Assembly (NCBI GenBank): GCA_963771005.1 | Contig: CAVYRO010000008.1 | Location: forward strand, 1,054,001 to 1,118,000 | DNA length: 64,000 bases | From: DASQZK01 sp963771005 | GTDB lineage: Bacteria > Bacteroidota > Bacteroidia > Bacteroidales > GCA-2748055 | Direction of reading: 5' to 3' | Shown here: positions 54,389-63,859 of the stretch, piece by piece | Position numbering within the stretch: the stretch's first letter is position 1 | Layout of the letters: each line of letters opens with the position of its first letter | The notes under the pieces: generated by a model | The model's database searches: none | Told to the model about the DNA's origin: nothing | The model's input: only the letters and a program-made list of their open reading frames with translations | Made by a program: the position numbers and the translations under genes

Positions 54389-56215
54389 ATGAAATTAATT
54401 CCAGTACATATCATCCGCCGGACGAGGTACTCAACCCTGGTCTATATCCTGATCCTTCTTTGTTCATCCTGCATGGAAAGCCTCAAAGCTGGCAGCCTTG
54501 AGGGCGATTCAGTGATTACGGACCTACAGCAGTTTTGTACCAGCCGGAAGGGTTTTAACCTGCTCGGCAAATTTGATGTTTCATGGAGTAACGAGGGTTA
54601 CAGTGAAAGCGAATTCAGCATGATCCATGAACTGGGTTTCAATTTTGTGCGCCTGCCTGTTGACTATCGCACTTATACACAGGCCGGTGACTGGGATGTC
54701 TTCATTGTAAATGAAGTGAAAGAAATAGATGACGCCATTTTATGGGGTGAAAAATATGATGTACACGTTTGCCTCAATCTGCATCGCGCTCCCGGATACT
54801 GTGTCAACCTGACCACACTCCCGGCCAACCAGGATCTCGATCTCTGGACCAACCCTGTTGCACAGGAAGCATTCGTCAATCACTGGGAATATTTTGCCCA
54901 ACGGTATAAAGACATCCCTGCTTCCCGCCTGAGTTTCAACCTGGTGAATGAACCGTCAGGCGTTTCAGAAGCCGATTATGTAAAAGTGATGCGAATGGCG
55001 CTGGAAGCGATCCGGAACATCAGTCCGGAAAGGATCGTTTTTATCGACGGTCTTGATTACGGAAGAAATATCATCCCTGCCCTTAAAGACGAGCCGTATG
55101 TGGCACAGGCCATGCACAGTTATGACCCGTTCAATCTCACCCATTATAAAGCGGAATGGGCATCCGGGTCAGATACATGGCCTGTCCCTCAATGGCCGGT
55201 GCTGTGGGTTTCAAACTTCCTTTACGGACCTGTAAAAAGCGAATTCCAGAGTCCGCTCATCATCCGGGGAGACTTTGCAGCCGGAACACGGGTCACCGTT
55301 CATGTGCAACAGATTTCCATTGAATCGAACCTGGAGATCAAGGCTGACCAGGAAGTGGTTTACAATAAACATTTTGTTTGCGGACCGGATACCGGCGCAG
55401 ACTTTTCCGTGATAATCGAATCCGAATGGGGATATCAGAACATTTCCGATAAAGACTTCTCCGTTACCCTGGAGTCACCTGCCACCAGCCTGAGTTTTGC
55501 AAACAGCGCAGGCGACTGGATGACAATTAGTTCCGTCACTTTCCAGCAGGGTGAAGATGAGACTGTGCTGGTATTATCGGATAATACGTGGGGAGAAAAG
55601 CAGGGTACCTATGTTCTTGAAAACGGAAAGCTTAAAACCCCTGAAGGAGACGATCTTCTGCCCTTCGAAAGCTACCGCAAGAATGTTGAATTGGCAAGGG
55701 AAAACAATATACCGTTCATGGTCCAGGAGTTCGGGGTTTATAATAAAACTCCCTATGCCGTTACGATTGCCTTTCTCTCCGACCTGATGGATTTTTTCAA
55801 TGATAACGGTATTGGCTGGGCCCTGTGGAATTTTAACGGTTCCTTCGGGATCTTGAACAGTGGCCGTAGCGATTGCCCCTATGAATCATTCCACGGATAC
55901 CAGCTTGACAGGCAGTTGCTCGATGTATTATCGCGGGGAAATTCAACAGCCATATCACCAGTGAACAGGACCGGGGATATCAGGATCTACCCTTCACCTG
56001 CCAAGGGGAACATTCATGTTGCCACATGCGATATGACCGGACCATTTCATGTTAAAATATGGGATATCTCGGGACGGCTGGTGGAGAGTTTTTTTCAGAT
56101 CAATATGCAGGAACGCCTTATGAATATTGATGTCAGCAGGTTCATGGCAGGAGCCTATATACTGACCATGGATAATGGAAAAAATAGAAATTGGGGCAGG
56201 TTCATGGTGCAGTGA
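54389..56215 (+). CDS. GH5-family cellulase-like glycosidase with inserted beta-sandwich and T9SS domain (608 aa)
   Basis: After a hydrophobic N-terminus (about 1-35) comes a GH5 barrel: KGFNLLGKFD, FNFVRLPVDY, acid/base Glu188 in LSFNLVNEPSG, His243 and Tyr245 in MHSYDPF, and nucleophile Glu447 in IPFMVQEFGVY. Between the last two, residues about 283-420 form an extra beta-rich domain (SPLIIRGDFAAGTRVTVHVQ to TVLVLSDNTWG), possibly a binding module, inside the barrel sequence. The end (IRIYPSPAKGNIHVA to RFMVQ) is a T9SS sorting domain, so the enzyme is secreted to the surface. GH5 enzymes cut beta-glucans, mannans or xylans. It lies alone downstream of the repeat region and converges with LtrA. 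Confidence 0.92.
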   Translation: MKLIPVHIIRRTRYSTLVYILILLCSSCMESLKAGSLEGDSVITDLQQFCTSRKGFNLLGKFDVSWSNEGYSESEFSMIHELGFNFVRLPVDYRTYTQAGDWDVFIVNEVKEIDDAILWGEKYDVHVCLNLHRAPGYCVNLTTLPANQDLDLWTNPVAQEAFVNHWEYFAQRYKDIPASRLSFNLVNEPSGVSEADYVKVMRMALEAIRNISPERIVFIDGLDYGRNIIPALKDEPYVAQAMHSYDPFNLTHYKAEWASGSDTWPVPQWPVLWVSNFLYGPVKSEFQSPLIIRGDFAAGTRVTVHVQQISIESNLEIKADQEVVYNKHFVCGPDTGADFSVIIESEWGYQNISDKDFSVTLESPATSLSFANSAGDWMTISSVTFQQGEDETVLVLSDNTWGEKQGTYVLENGKLKTPEGDDLLPFESYRKNVELARENNIPFMVQEFGVYNKTPYAVTIAFLSDLMDFFNDNGIGWALWNFNGSFGILNSGRSDCPYESFHGYQLDRQLLDVLSRGNSTAISPVNRTGDIRIYPSPAKGNIHVATCDMTGPFHVKIWDISGRLVESFFQINMQERLMNIDVSRFMAGAYILTMDNGKNRNWGRFMVQ

Positions 56216-56220
56216 TCTGT

Positions 56221-57423
56221 TTAGTGCTGATTTTCATTATTGCTCTTCTTATCAACTTTCCGGTAGTACAAGGAATTAAGATACAGTATTTCAATGACGA
56301 GAATGACCACAACACCGGCTAAATAATACGTCCTGTCAACACGGATACTGACCAGCGAGGAAATAAGAAATACAAGCGCGGTAAGCACCAGAGAAATACG
56401 GATAGGCCGGTGCAGTGCGAGAAATATTCCGGGGATTTGCAGCAAATCCATCATCAGAGCGATGCATGTTAGAAATACGGCCACCGAATACCCGAACAAC
56501 CTTTGCAGATGCATCGCATAATGAGAATCCAGGAAAGAAGTAAAACTGACTGCCATAAGAGCCAGCGAAGTCAGGGCCGGGATATAAAGCAATTCCAGCA
56601 GGGTGGCATTGATAAAACCCTTTTTGGCTTCCCTTCTTGATACCAGTGTGAAGAAGATCCACCACAGTTCGAACACAATCGAGATCGCCAGGGCGAATCT
56701 CAGCCAGACGGTGAAGCCCGCCAGGAACGTGTTGCTGATTCCGTTTACCACACCCAGGACCAACTCACCGAAGATGATGATGGCAAACAACCCCAATCGC
56801 TCGAACATGCTGGCTGAGAGATCGAGATCTGTGGATGAGCGGCGCATCAATTCATGAGCGATGAAGGGAGGGGCGTAATTGCAGATGAGGATTACGGGTA
56901 TGATTAATTTCAGCCATGGTTCGGGTACGATAAGGCTGAGGCCCATCAATGCCAGGGCAACCAGGTAAAGGACGGTGTAGGGTTTATTGTACCGCCGGTG
57001 TGAAGGGTCATAAAGACCAATACTCCACCACATGTAGGTGATGTAGATCTGCATGATCATGAACAAAACCGTGATATTGAGATAGTGTTTGCCGGCGGGT
57101 TGCCCAATAACGACGGCCAGTGCGGCAATGATCATCATTTGCCAGAGCGTCATCAACCGGGTCCGCAATCCTTCGGAGCCATGCATATCGTGGTAGAGGC
57201 TGCCATTCAGCCATCCCCAGAAAATAAGAATAAACAGGCAGATAAATTCCGGGAAACCGCCTGTACCGATGTTACCCGATAAGAGATGGGTGATCCGTGA
57301 GATGGCGATCACATAAACGAGGTCATAAAATAGCTCCAGCCAGCTCACCCTCCGGTCTGACTCGGGGATATCAAATTTTTTAGGCGGCCCCCACCATGCT
57401 GATGAACTTATGCTCAAACGCAT
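56221..57423 (-). CDS. LtrA-family (low temperature requirement A) membrane protein (400 aa)
   Basis: The N-terminal signature RRVSWLELFYDLVYVIAISR is typical of LtrA proteins. About eleven or twelve hydrophobic segments follow, including the conserved ERLGLFAIIIFGELVLGVV. The family is widespread and its function is not established; the name comes from a Listeria cold-growth phenotype. The gene is convergent with GH5, with only five bases between the two stop codons, and no partner gene is near. Confidence 0.93.
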   Translation of the reverse strand: MRLSISSSAWWGPPKKFDIPESDRRVSWLELFYDLVYVIAISRITHLLSGNIGTGGFPEFICLFILIFWGWLNGSLYHDMHGSEGLRTRLMTLWQMMIIAALAVVIGQPAGKHYLNITVLFMIMQIYITYMWWSIGLYDPSHRRYNKPYTVLYLVALALMGLSLIVPEPWLKLIIPVILICNYAPPFIAHELMRRSSTDLDLSASMFERLGLFAIIIFGELVLGVVNGISNTFLAGFTVWLRFALAISIVFELWWIFFTLVSRREAKKGFINATLLELLYIPALTSLALMAVSFTSFLDSHYAMHLQRLFGYSVAVFLTCIALMMDLLQIPGIFLALHRPIRISLVLTALVFLISSLVSIRVDRTYYLAGVVVILVIEILYLNSLYYRKVDKKSNNENQH

Positions 57424-57949
57424 ATTCCATTTAAATTTGAAAAGAAATAATACCCATGTGTTCCTGAAGAATTAGCCGCAGGCTGATTTCATCCTCCGAA
57501 AAATATACAACAGGATACTTTCAATGTTGTTCTTGCGGACTGGGGCAAGCCCTTATTTCTGATGCTGGCATTATAGCGCTCTGCGGTAAATCTTTGAATT
57601 AACGGATGCGGTATCCGTGTATCGTTTCCGGGTCCGATGGCATCCTGGCGATGTTCTGTTGGCTTACAATTTTTGATTTCACCTTGTTTAATTTCCGTTT
57701 GTAATCGCAACCAGATTAATCACCCAACTTCTCCCGCTGGCTATCCTGTTCCCTAATGGGTACTCACCCCTCACCCCCTCTCCACCTCAACCACCAAAGA
57801 TTTTTAATGCAGACCATCCTTTTATATTTATCATAGTGATTAATAGTACGAAAGCAATTATATTTACCGGAAGATCCGTCAAAGAATAATTTTACATAGC
57901 CAAAAATCAGAAGTGCGGAGTCAGCACGATAAACACTGACAAAAATTTA
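57424..57949. other. Intergenic region, no feature seen
   Basis: 526 bases upstream of both the LtrA gene (minus) and the PEGA protein gene (plus). It includes a short C-rich stretch at 57762-57790. I see no convincing gene, RNA or repeat and no perfect TAnnTTTG box. Confidence 0.5.
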
Positions 57950-58849
57950 ATGAAAAATTCTAAAAATATTGTAGCACCTTTAATTCTTATTTTATTTTTA
58001 TTACCTGTTTTATGTTATTCACAGAAAGGAACAATAAAAGTATTTTCAGAGCTTAAAGGTATCAATGTGTATCTTGACGAAGTATTGCAAGGTGCCGACA
58101 TTATTAATATTGATTCGGTTACAATCGGCAGCCATTATCTAAAGGTTGTTAAGGACAATGTCATTGTTTTTGGTGAACTTATTACAGTAAATGAAAGCGC
58201 AGTAACAACCGCTCTTATCAAGGACTCGGAACAGGTGCAAAACAAGTTGAAGAATGAAAAAATCAGGATGGAGAAAGAACAACTTGAAAGTAAATCGGAT
58301 GCTATTCAACAGTACAGCGAACGGTGCCTGGATATTTTGGTTAATACACGATACGTAACAGAAACCAATACCGCTACTCAAAGTAAGTATTATCCCGGCT
58401 ACTATTCTTCTACAGGAAAAACAGCATCAAACTCTGTTTCGGAAACGAAAGCTTACACGGATTGGTTTATCACGCGGGGAGCAAAGCAAATAACGGACGT
58501 CGCTTTTGCAGAAATTGTTGGTGATCAACAAAAAATCGATGATATAGCAGCACAGAACAAAAGCATTAAAAGTAAAAGAGTCATTCGTACTGTGATTGGA
58601 ACCCCTGTTCTTATTACGGGCTTGGTTGGTGGTGGGTTTTTTATAGTAGCCATAGTTTCTTCCAGCCCATGGTTAGTGCCCGCAGTCTGGTATTTAGGAG
58701 GATTTGTCACAGGCATGGCGCTTTTGGTAGATAAGCCACAATATAAGTCAGTGTCTTACAGCAGTGATGAAGCAAAAGAAAAAATTTCCATTTACAACCA
58801 GAATTTAAAAAAAGAGTTGGGATTGCCTGCAATTTATGAACCCAAATAA
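57950..58849 (+). CDS. PEGA-domain protein with coiled coil and two membrane segments (299 aa)
   Basis: A signal-like N-terminus (to about residue 25) is followed by a PEGA-type beta domain (GTIKVFSELKGINVYLDEVL, with the phrase TIGSHYLKVV). A charged helical stretch at about 90-125 is probably a coiled coil. A mixed region comes next, then two hydrophobic segments at about 205-250 (VIGTPVLITGLVGGGFFIVA and LVPAVWYLGGFVTGMALLV). PEGA domains are found in surface and envelope proteins. I do not recognise a function for the whole protein. It stands alone. Confidence 0.7.
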   Translation: MKNSKNIVAPLILILFLLPVLCYSQKGTIKVFSELKGINVYLDEVLQGADIINIDSVTIGSHYLKVVKDNVIVFGELITVNESAVTTALIKDSEQVQNKLKNEKIRMEKEQLESKSDAIQQYSERCLDILVNTRYVTETNTATQSKYYPGYYSSTGKTASNSVSETKAYTDWFITRGAKQITDVAFAEIVGDQQKIDDIAAQNKSIKSKRVIRTVIGTPVLITGLVGGGFFIVAIVSSSPWLVPAVWYLGGFVTGMALLVDKPQYKSVSYSSDEAKEKISIYNQNLKKELGLPAIYEPK

Positions 58850-58858
58850 TGCATCGGG

Positions 58859-59020
58859 ACTTTACTGGAGTTAAAGCTCAGCATCAGAAAATTCGCTGAA
58901 GCCCTTGAAGTTAACAAAACCAGTGTGGGAGAATACCTGGCTGAATTTAAACAGCCATCCCCACCTGTCTGTTTCTTTATCTGCCGAGGGAAAAAGCTGT
59001 GGATGTTCCTGCTTCGGTAA
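58859..59020 (+). pseudogene. Remnant of a helix-turn-helix protein, possibly IS21 transposase (istA)
   Basis: A 53-codon frame without its own start reads LELKLSIRKFAEALEVNKTS followed by VGEYLAEFK. This matches the helix-turn-helix pattern found at the N-terminus of IS21-type transposases (RKIAxxLxIxRxTVxxYL). The rest of the frame is not protein-like and ends at 59020. It is in the same frame as the preceding gene, immediately after its stop codon. It may be a decayed mobile-element fragment; the call rests on one short motif. Confidence 0.35.
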
Positions 59021-59382
59021 AAAAAGCATCACGAATAGGGTGGTCAAAATCATAGTCAATCGTGGACCACTTTGTCTGATAGTTTCGAATTGCCCGAATA
59101 TACGCCGTGTGTAAAGAAACTTATGGTGTTTTCCAGGCATATGCCTACTTTGTTGTTACAGTCTATAAATTTTTGAAATTCACCTGAACTCTATGTAATT
59201 TTCACTTGTTGCTTGTCGTAATTGTTTGTATGTAATTCAAATATAGACTTTTAGGCAAAGACTTGCAACTTTTTTATTTTTATATTTACCTCATTATCAA
59301 CAATTTACTAACAAGGAAATTTAAGTAACTTACCGTTTATTATTTTGGATGCCGGTTATTTTAAGACCGCTGTAAACTACCC

Positions 59383-59415
59383 TTTGATTTTCATAAGGAA
59401 TGATGCTTATCTTTG
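59383..59415 (+). promoter_or_regulatory. Candidate promoter of the sulfatase gene (-33 and -7 boxes)
   Basis: TTTG at 59383-59386 and TATCTTTG at 59408-59415 are spaced by 21 bases, matching the Bacteroidota pattern TTTG ... TAnnTTTG. This is the best two-part promoter match I found in the window. Transcription would start near 59422, about 33 bases before the ATG. Confidence 0.52.
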
Positions 59416-59454
59416 GATTTAATATGATTCAATAATTAATCTATTTATTCTCAA

Positions 59455-60903
59455 ATGAAAAGCTCATACACAAAAATGCTCGCAATGACGGGCATTTTGA
59501 CTGTTGGAATACCTTTTCAACAAAATATCAAAGCCCGGGAGATGGCAAAAACGGCATCCCCTCCAAATTTTATCGTTCTTTTTGCCGATGATATGGGATA
59601 TGGGGATCTGGGTGTTTATGGCAATCCAGGCATTAAAACACCGAACCTGGATAAAATGGCTTATGATGGTCAGAAGTGGACCGGCTTTTACGTGGCAGCG
59701 CCGGTATGCACTCCTTCGCGGGCCGGACTAATGACCGGAAGATTGCCTGTCCGCTCCGGGATGTGCAGCGATAAACGCCGTGTTTTGTTTCCCGATTCAA
59801 AGGGAGGGTTGCCCCAAAGTGAAATCACGATCGCGGAAATACTAAAGCAGAAGGGGTATCAAACCGCCGCCATTGGGAAATGGCACCTGGGGGACTTTCA
59901 CCCGTACCTGCCTACCGATAACGGTTTTGACAGTTACTTTGGCATTCCGTACTCCAATGACATGGACAAAATTGATACAACGAACTATTTTACCCTCGCT
60001 AAGGAAGAACGATGGCAGGCTTACAATGTACCCTTAATGCTGAACGATTCAATCGTTGAACGTCCCGCCGATCAGCGAACGATCAACCGCCGTTATACAG
60101 AATATTCAATTGAAAAGATCCGCAGCTTTAAAAAGAAACCCTTCTTTATTTACCTGGCCTATTCATCACCCCATATTCCCTTATTCCGTTCCGCGAAATT
60201 TAAAGATGTATCCGTAGCAGGTATTTATGGCGATGTTGTAGAAGAAATTGACTGGTCGGTTGGCCAAATTTTAGAAGCATTGAAAAAAGAAGGTCTGGCC
60301 GAAAATACGTTGGTAATTTTCACTTCCGATAATGGTCCGTGGCAAGCTTTCAAAACGCATGGAGGTTCCGCGGGATTGCTGCAGGGTGCCAAAGGCGGCA
60401 CTTTTGAAGGTGGCATGCGTGAACCGGCCATTTTCTGGTGGCCCGGAACGATCAAACCGCAGGTGGTGATGGATATGGGAACCACCATGGATCTGCTTCC
60501 CACTTTCTGCAGTCTCTCGAAGATCAAACTTCCGGATGACCGTGTTTATGATGGGTATGATATCTCACCGGTACTTCTTGGGACAGGGAAAGATCCGCGC
60601 GACGTTGTTTTTTATTACCGGGGACAACAGGTTTACGCCATTCGTAAAGGCGATTACAAGGTCCATTTTATTACCCAGCTGGAGTATGGGATCAGAACAG
60701 CACATCTCTACACCGATCCGGAAATTGAAATAAAAAGTACTCCTACGGTTCAGGATCCTCCGCTTCTTTATAATGTCTGTGTTGATCCTTCGGAAAGATA
60801 TAACGTAGCGGCGGAACATCCTGATATTATTGCTGAAATGAAAAAAATATTGGAAGAACATCAAAAATCTGTCGTGCCCGTTGAAAATCAATTGGAAAAA
60901 TAG
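59455..60903 (+). CDS. Sulfatase (S1 family, arylsulfatase-type), exported (482 aa)
   Basis: A leader of about 27 residues precedes the sulfatase fold. Metal ligands Asp45 and Asp46 sit in IVLFADDMGYGD. The active-site signature is CTPSRAGLMTGR with Cys85, which must be converted to formylglycine by a maturase; none is in the window. Other conserved pieces are GKWHLGD, SSPHIPL and TSDNGPW. It removes sulfate esters from a sugar or aryl sulfate, probably in the periplasm. It is a single gene with its own promoter candidate, so it may or may not act on the same glycan as the upstream cluster. Sulfated fucans are one possibility. Confidence 0.93.
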   Translation: MKSSYTKMLAMTGILTVGIPFQQNIKAREMAKTASPPNFIVLFADDMGYGDLGVYGNPGIKTPNLDKMAYDGQKWTGFYVAAPVCTPSRAGLMTGRLPVRSGMCSDKRRVLFPDSKGGLPQSEITIAEILKQKGYQTAAIGKWHLGDFHPYLPTDNGFDSYFGIPYSNDMDKIDTTNYFTLAKEERWQAYNVPLMLNDSIVERPADQRTINRRYTEYSIEKIRSFKKKPFFIYLAYSSPHIPLFRSAKFKDVSVAGIYGDVVEEIDWSVGQILEALKKEGLAENTLVIFTSDNGPWQAFKTHGGSAGLLQGAKGGTFEGGMREPAIFWWPGTIKPQVVMDMGTTMDLLPTFCSLSKIKLPDDRVYDGYDISPVLLGTGKDPRDVVFYYRGQQVYAIRKGDYKVHFITQLEYGIRTAHLYTDPEIEIKSTPTVQDPPLLYNVCVDPSERYNVAAEHPDIIAEMKKILEEHQKSVVPVENQLEK

Positions 60904-61429
60904 TTACTGAGGTTTCTGTGACCGGGAGAGGGGGAGGAACGCGGATGAACACGGAAAAATACGGGTGGACACGGATTTAGTAAGGGTGTGGGAATGGGGG
61001 CCAGGTGATGGTAGGATTAGTACTATAATACTCCCCGAAAATAGGAACACGGGTTAAGTTGAAATAAAGTTCCTGATTTTAACCAGTGAATCATGAAACG
61101 GACATGAAGAAAATTTGCCAGCACCTTAAGGCAAAAGTAGCAATGGAAGCGCTCAGGGAGCGGGAATCTCTTGGTGATGGTCTTATGTTATACAAAGGAG
61201 TGAAGGGGCATATTCTATATTACAATCACGGCCTGCATCAGCAGGTTATCGGGAGGAAGATCCCGGCTGAACAATATCGTACCGTAGCCTGATATTTTCA
61301 CTTTACGGAATTGTTCGTTATGCAGCCGCATCAGGCTGATCTGGCTGCCGTCATTCCCCTCCGGTCTTTTCCTTATGGTATACACATTGAAGATTAAACC
61401 CGGCAGGCTGTGCAGGTTGGTGTATACAT
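60904..61429. other. Intergenic region with transposase relic and inverted repeat
   Basis: The start carries a common dispersed sequence (GCGGATGAACACGG followed by GGACACGGATT). The middle holds the IS3 relic listed separately. Near the end GTATACAC (61378-61385) and GTGTATAC (61420-61427) form an inverted repeat with a 34-base loop, directly after the stop codon of the DUF5916 gene. It lacks a T-run, so I do not call a terminator. Confidence 0.5.
61104..61292 (+). pseudogene. Internally deleted IS3-family transposase relic
   Basis: The 62-codon frame joins two known pieces of an IS3 element. The N-terminal part (LKAKVAMEALRERESL) matches the start of OrfA (FKAKVALEALKGEKT-like). The C-terminal part (YYNHGLHQQVIGRKIPAEQY) matches the end of the OrfB integrase (YNxxRPHQxLGYKTPAEVY-like). 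Everything between, including the catalytic DDE residues, is missing. A GTG at 61086 could extend it by six codons. It is a dead element unless the short fusion protein has been reused. Confidence 0.6.
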
Positions 61430-63607
61430 TTAGTTAAACCAGTATGACAGCTTAACGGTTAGTCCCCGGTCCTTATTCACGAAATTTTCCGTATAGGAAT
61501 TCCCTGTATAGACAATAAACAGATCGGACACCGGTGCAAAGCGCCACTGGAAGCGGATATTCATATTCAGGTTATCGATCTGGTTGTTGTACTGGACGAA
61601 TGTGGTCAGGAATATTTTATCCGTGAAGGTTATATCCAGCGTAGGTCCCACAAGGATCAGCTCCACACTGTTATAAGGTTCGGGTAAGGTGATGTTGTTA
61701 TAACTCATCGTCATTCCAATGCTGCCATAGGGCTGTACCCTGTAGTTTATCAGTCCGTTGACGTTCCAGCGGTTTCCGGTGTAGTAACCTCCGTAGCCGG
61801 CATTCAGGGTATAGTTGAATAATCTGCGGGCGTCTGAAGTAAATCCCGCCAGGGCACTTATCCATTGGAACTGCTCACCCATGGCAAGTTTCTCTCCATT
61901 GGTATTGGTAGGATCAAAAGCACGGCTGAGCTTAACGAATTGTTCTTCCATGCTGACGGACAACAGGCTTTTATTCTGCCATCCGATAAGGTATGAAAGC
62001 TTTGTTTCCCGGTCCGTAAGATTGAATTCAGGATCGAAGATCGCATTCAGGGTGGCGCCGGGACCATGACTGATGATCCTATCCGATCCTGATGGATAAA
62101 ACAGGTAACTGACAGACGGTGTGAGCTCCCAGAGACCGGTCCTTCTTATATAACCCGCTTCGGCAATATAATCCGATCCTATCCACGACTGATCAATGTC
62201 TGCTTTAAGGTACTGTGAGGAATAACTGATATGTCCGGAAAGAGCTCCGGCATCCTTGCCCGCTCCGGGATAAAATGACTGGTGATAGAATGCCTTGCCC
62301 TGCCACCGGTTATCTGTGGTGGCGAAATTATATTCAAGTCCTGCCACCCTGTTGTAACGGTAGCCGGTAAGTACAGAATCATTGTATGATCCGGTAACAT
62401 CTTTATTTACAAGAAACCCGACAATGCTGGAGCGGCTGAAGATCTCACGTTGAAGAACAGCGACGGCGTAATTGCCGGAGGGGCTTTCAGCTTTTGATCC
62501 GGTCTGCATATCCATCATCCCGATCCTCCATTTATTGCCAAGCCTTCCGGTCAGTCTTCCGCCGTAATTTATCGGGGCATTCAGTCCGATGCGCCTTGAA
62601 AAGAAAGGCTGTGCCTGACTGTTCCCAAGATTGGCAAACAGGTCACTGTTCTCAAGAAAAAACTGCCGTCTTTCAGGATAAAACAACTCAAAGCGGTCCA
62701 GATTTGTCTGTTGCCTGTCTTCTTCAACCTGGGAATAATCGGGATTGACGGTCAGGTCGAGGTTCATGGATGTTGACAATATCATTTTGGTATCAAAGCC
62801 TGCATTCCATTTCCATTTTGAAGATTCACCTTCCTCTGTATTTTTTATGACTGATGAAGTGGCATAAGGGATGAAAGATAAGCGTAATCCTGCTTTATCA
62901 AGGGGCTTATCCCACATGAGCGTTCCCGCGTATGGCAAAGAATTATGAGGAAACTGACGAGGAACAGGAGCCCAGGCTGATTTTTCGTTCGTTTTAAGAT
63001 CAAGCCGGCCAAAGTTGACGCCCCATTCTGTCTCTCCCCCGAAATAACGCAGGCTGCGGAAAGGGATGGCCATCTCAGCCACCCAGCGATCGTTGTAGCT
63101 CTTCACTGCAGATTTCCATTTGGTATCCCAGGTAAAGCTCGACTGGGTTCCGTTGTTTATCACTCCGTCACACTGGGCGCCCGCTGCTGAGACGCCGAAA
63201 GCATAGCCATTCGTCTGGTTATTATAGGTATCCAGGTGTATCCTGAAGTTATCATTTTTGCCAAACTCAAAATCCCTTCGCAGGGATTCCACAGGTCTTT
63301 TTCCGGGTAAGGGATCATAGCAGACAACTCCGACATATATATTTGATTTATCATAGGTGATCCTGACCGTAGTTTGTGCAATTGCAAAACCTGTATCTAC
63401 CGGCGTCACACGTGTAAAATTCCGCCCTACCTCTGAGTCCTGCCAGGATTTCTCATCAAGGACTCCGTCAGTCTTCATTACCTCGCTGGTGTGTGATATA
63501 TGAATACGGTATCTATCCCGGTTCACAGCTTTCTCCTGGGAATAAAGCAATATTCTCCAGGGAAAAATGAAGATGGTAAATAGCATGAGTCGTTTAGGGC
63601 TGAACAT
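61430..63607 (-). CDS. CBM9-like/DUF5916 outer-membrane beta-barrel protein (725 aa)
   Basis: A signal peptide (to about residue 24) is followed by a carbohydrate-binding family 9-like domain (about 45-235), with VLDEKSWQDSEVG, the phrase VRITYDKSNIYVGVVCYDPL and the segment RWVAEMAIPFRSLRYF. The DUF5916 part runs from about 240 to the end: NPDYSQVEEDRQQTNLDRF, then FYPERRQFFLENSDLF, then amphipathic strands to a final aromatic residue (LSYWFN). The family is common in Bacteroidota and is thought to sit in the outer membrane; its function is not established. It is a single gene, divergent from the last gene of the window. Confidence 0.9.
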   Translation of the reverse strand: MFSPKRLMLFTIFIFPWRILLYSQEKAVNRDRYRIHISHTSEVMKTDGVLDEKSWQDSEVGRNFTRVTPVDTGFAIAQTTVRITYDKSNIYVGVVCYDPLPGKRPVESLRRDFEFGKNDNFRIHLDTYNNQTNGYAFGVSAAGAQCDGVINNGTQSSFTWDTKWKSAVKSYNDRWVAEMAIPFRSLRYFGGETEWGVNFGRLDLKTNEKSAWAPVPRQFPHNSLPYAGTLMWDKPLDKAGLRLSFIPYATSSVIKNTEEGESSKWKWNAGFDTKMILSTSMNLDLTVNPDYSQVEEDRQQTNLDRFELFYPERRQFFLENSDLFANLGNSQAQPFFSRRIGLNAPINYGGRLTGRLGNKWRIGMMDMQTGSKAESPSGNYAVAVLQREIFSRSSIVGFLVNKDVTGSYNDSVLTGYRYNRVAGLEYNFATTDNRWQGKAFYHQSFYPGAGKDAGALSGHISYSSQYLKADIDQSWIGSDYIAEAGYIRRTGLWELTPSVSYLFYPSGSDRIISHGPGATLNAIFDPEFNLTDRETKLSYLIGWQNKSLLSVSMEEQFVKLSRAFDPTNTNGEKLAMGEQFQWISALAGFTSDARRLFNYTLNAGYGGYYTGNRWNVNGLINYRVQPYGSIGMTMSYNNITLPEPYNSVELILVGPTLDITFTDKIFLTTFVQYNNQIDNLNMNIRFQWRFAPVSDLFIVYTGNSYTENFVNKDRGLTVKLSYWFN

Positions 63608-63859
63608 CTTTTCGTTTATCGTTCCGAAAGTAGGAAAAAGAATTCAACCATTTGGTGTTCACTGTGGTTAAATACTTGCATTGCCGCCCTTCCTGGCTAC
63701 ATAATTTCTTCACACGAAAACAATCCGCTGCCATCCGCCAGATCCGCCCAAACCTGTCCCGATCTTTTCATAGGGATCCTCCTTCCCTCTTCTCAATACA
63801 GTTTTGCTAAATTTTAAGTAGCTTGCAAAAACCCTTCAAAATTATTAAAACCGAAAAAA

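Larger units (their letters stand above)
58850..59454. other. Intergenic region upstream of the sulfatase
   Basis: 605 bases holding the transposase-like remnant near its left end and the sulfatase promoter candidate near its right end. Between them (about 59020-59380) I see nothing beyond AT-rich sequence. Confidence 0.5.

Noticed and set aside
57489..57710. A 73-codon open frame on the minus strand upstream of the LtrA gene
   Set aside because: No motif, low-complexity composition and no start signal; it is better read as the upstream region of the LtrA gene.
58871..59140. Overlapping short frames on both strands between the PEGA and sulfatase genes
   Set aside because: They are alternative frames over the suspected transposase remnant and neither is protein-like over its length.
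61378..61427. GTATACAC/GTGTATAC inverted repeat as the terminator of the DUF5916 gene
   Set aside because: The loop is 34 bases long and no T-run follows the stem on the minus strand.
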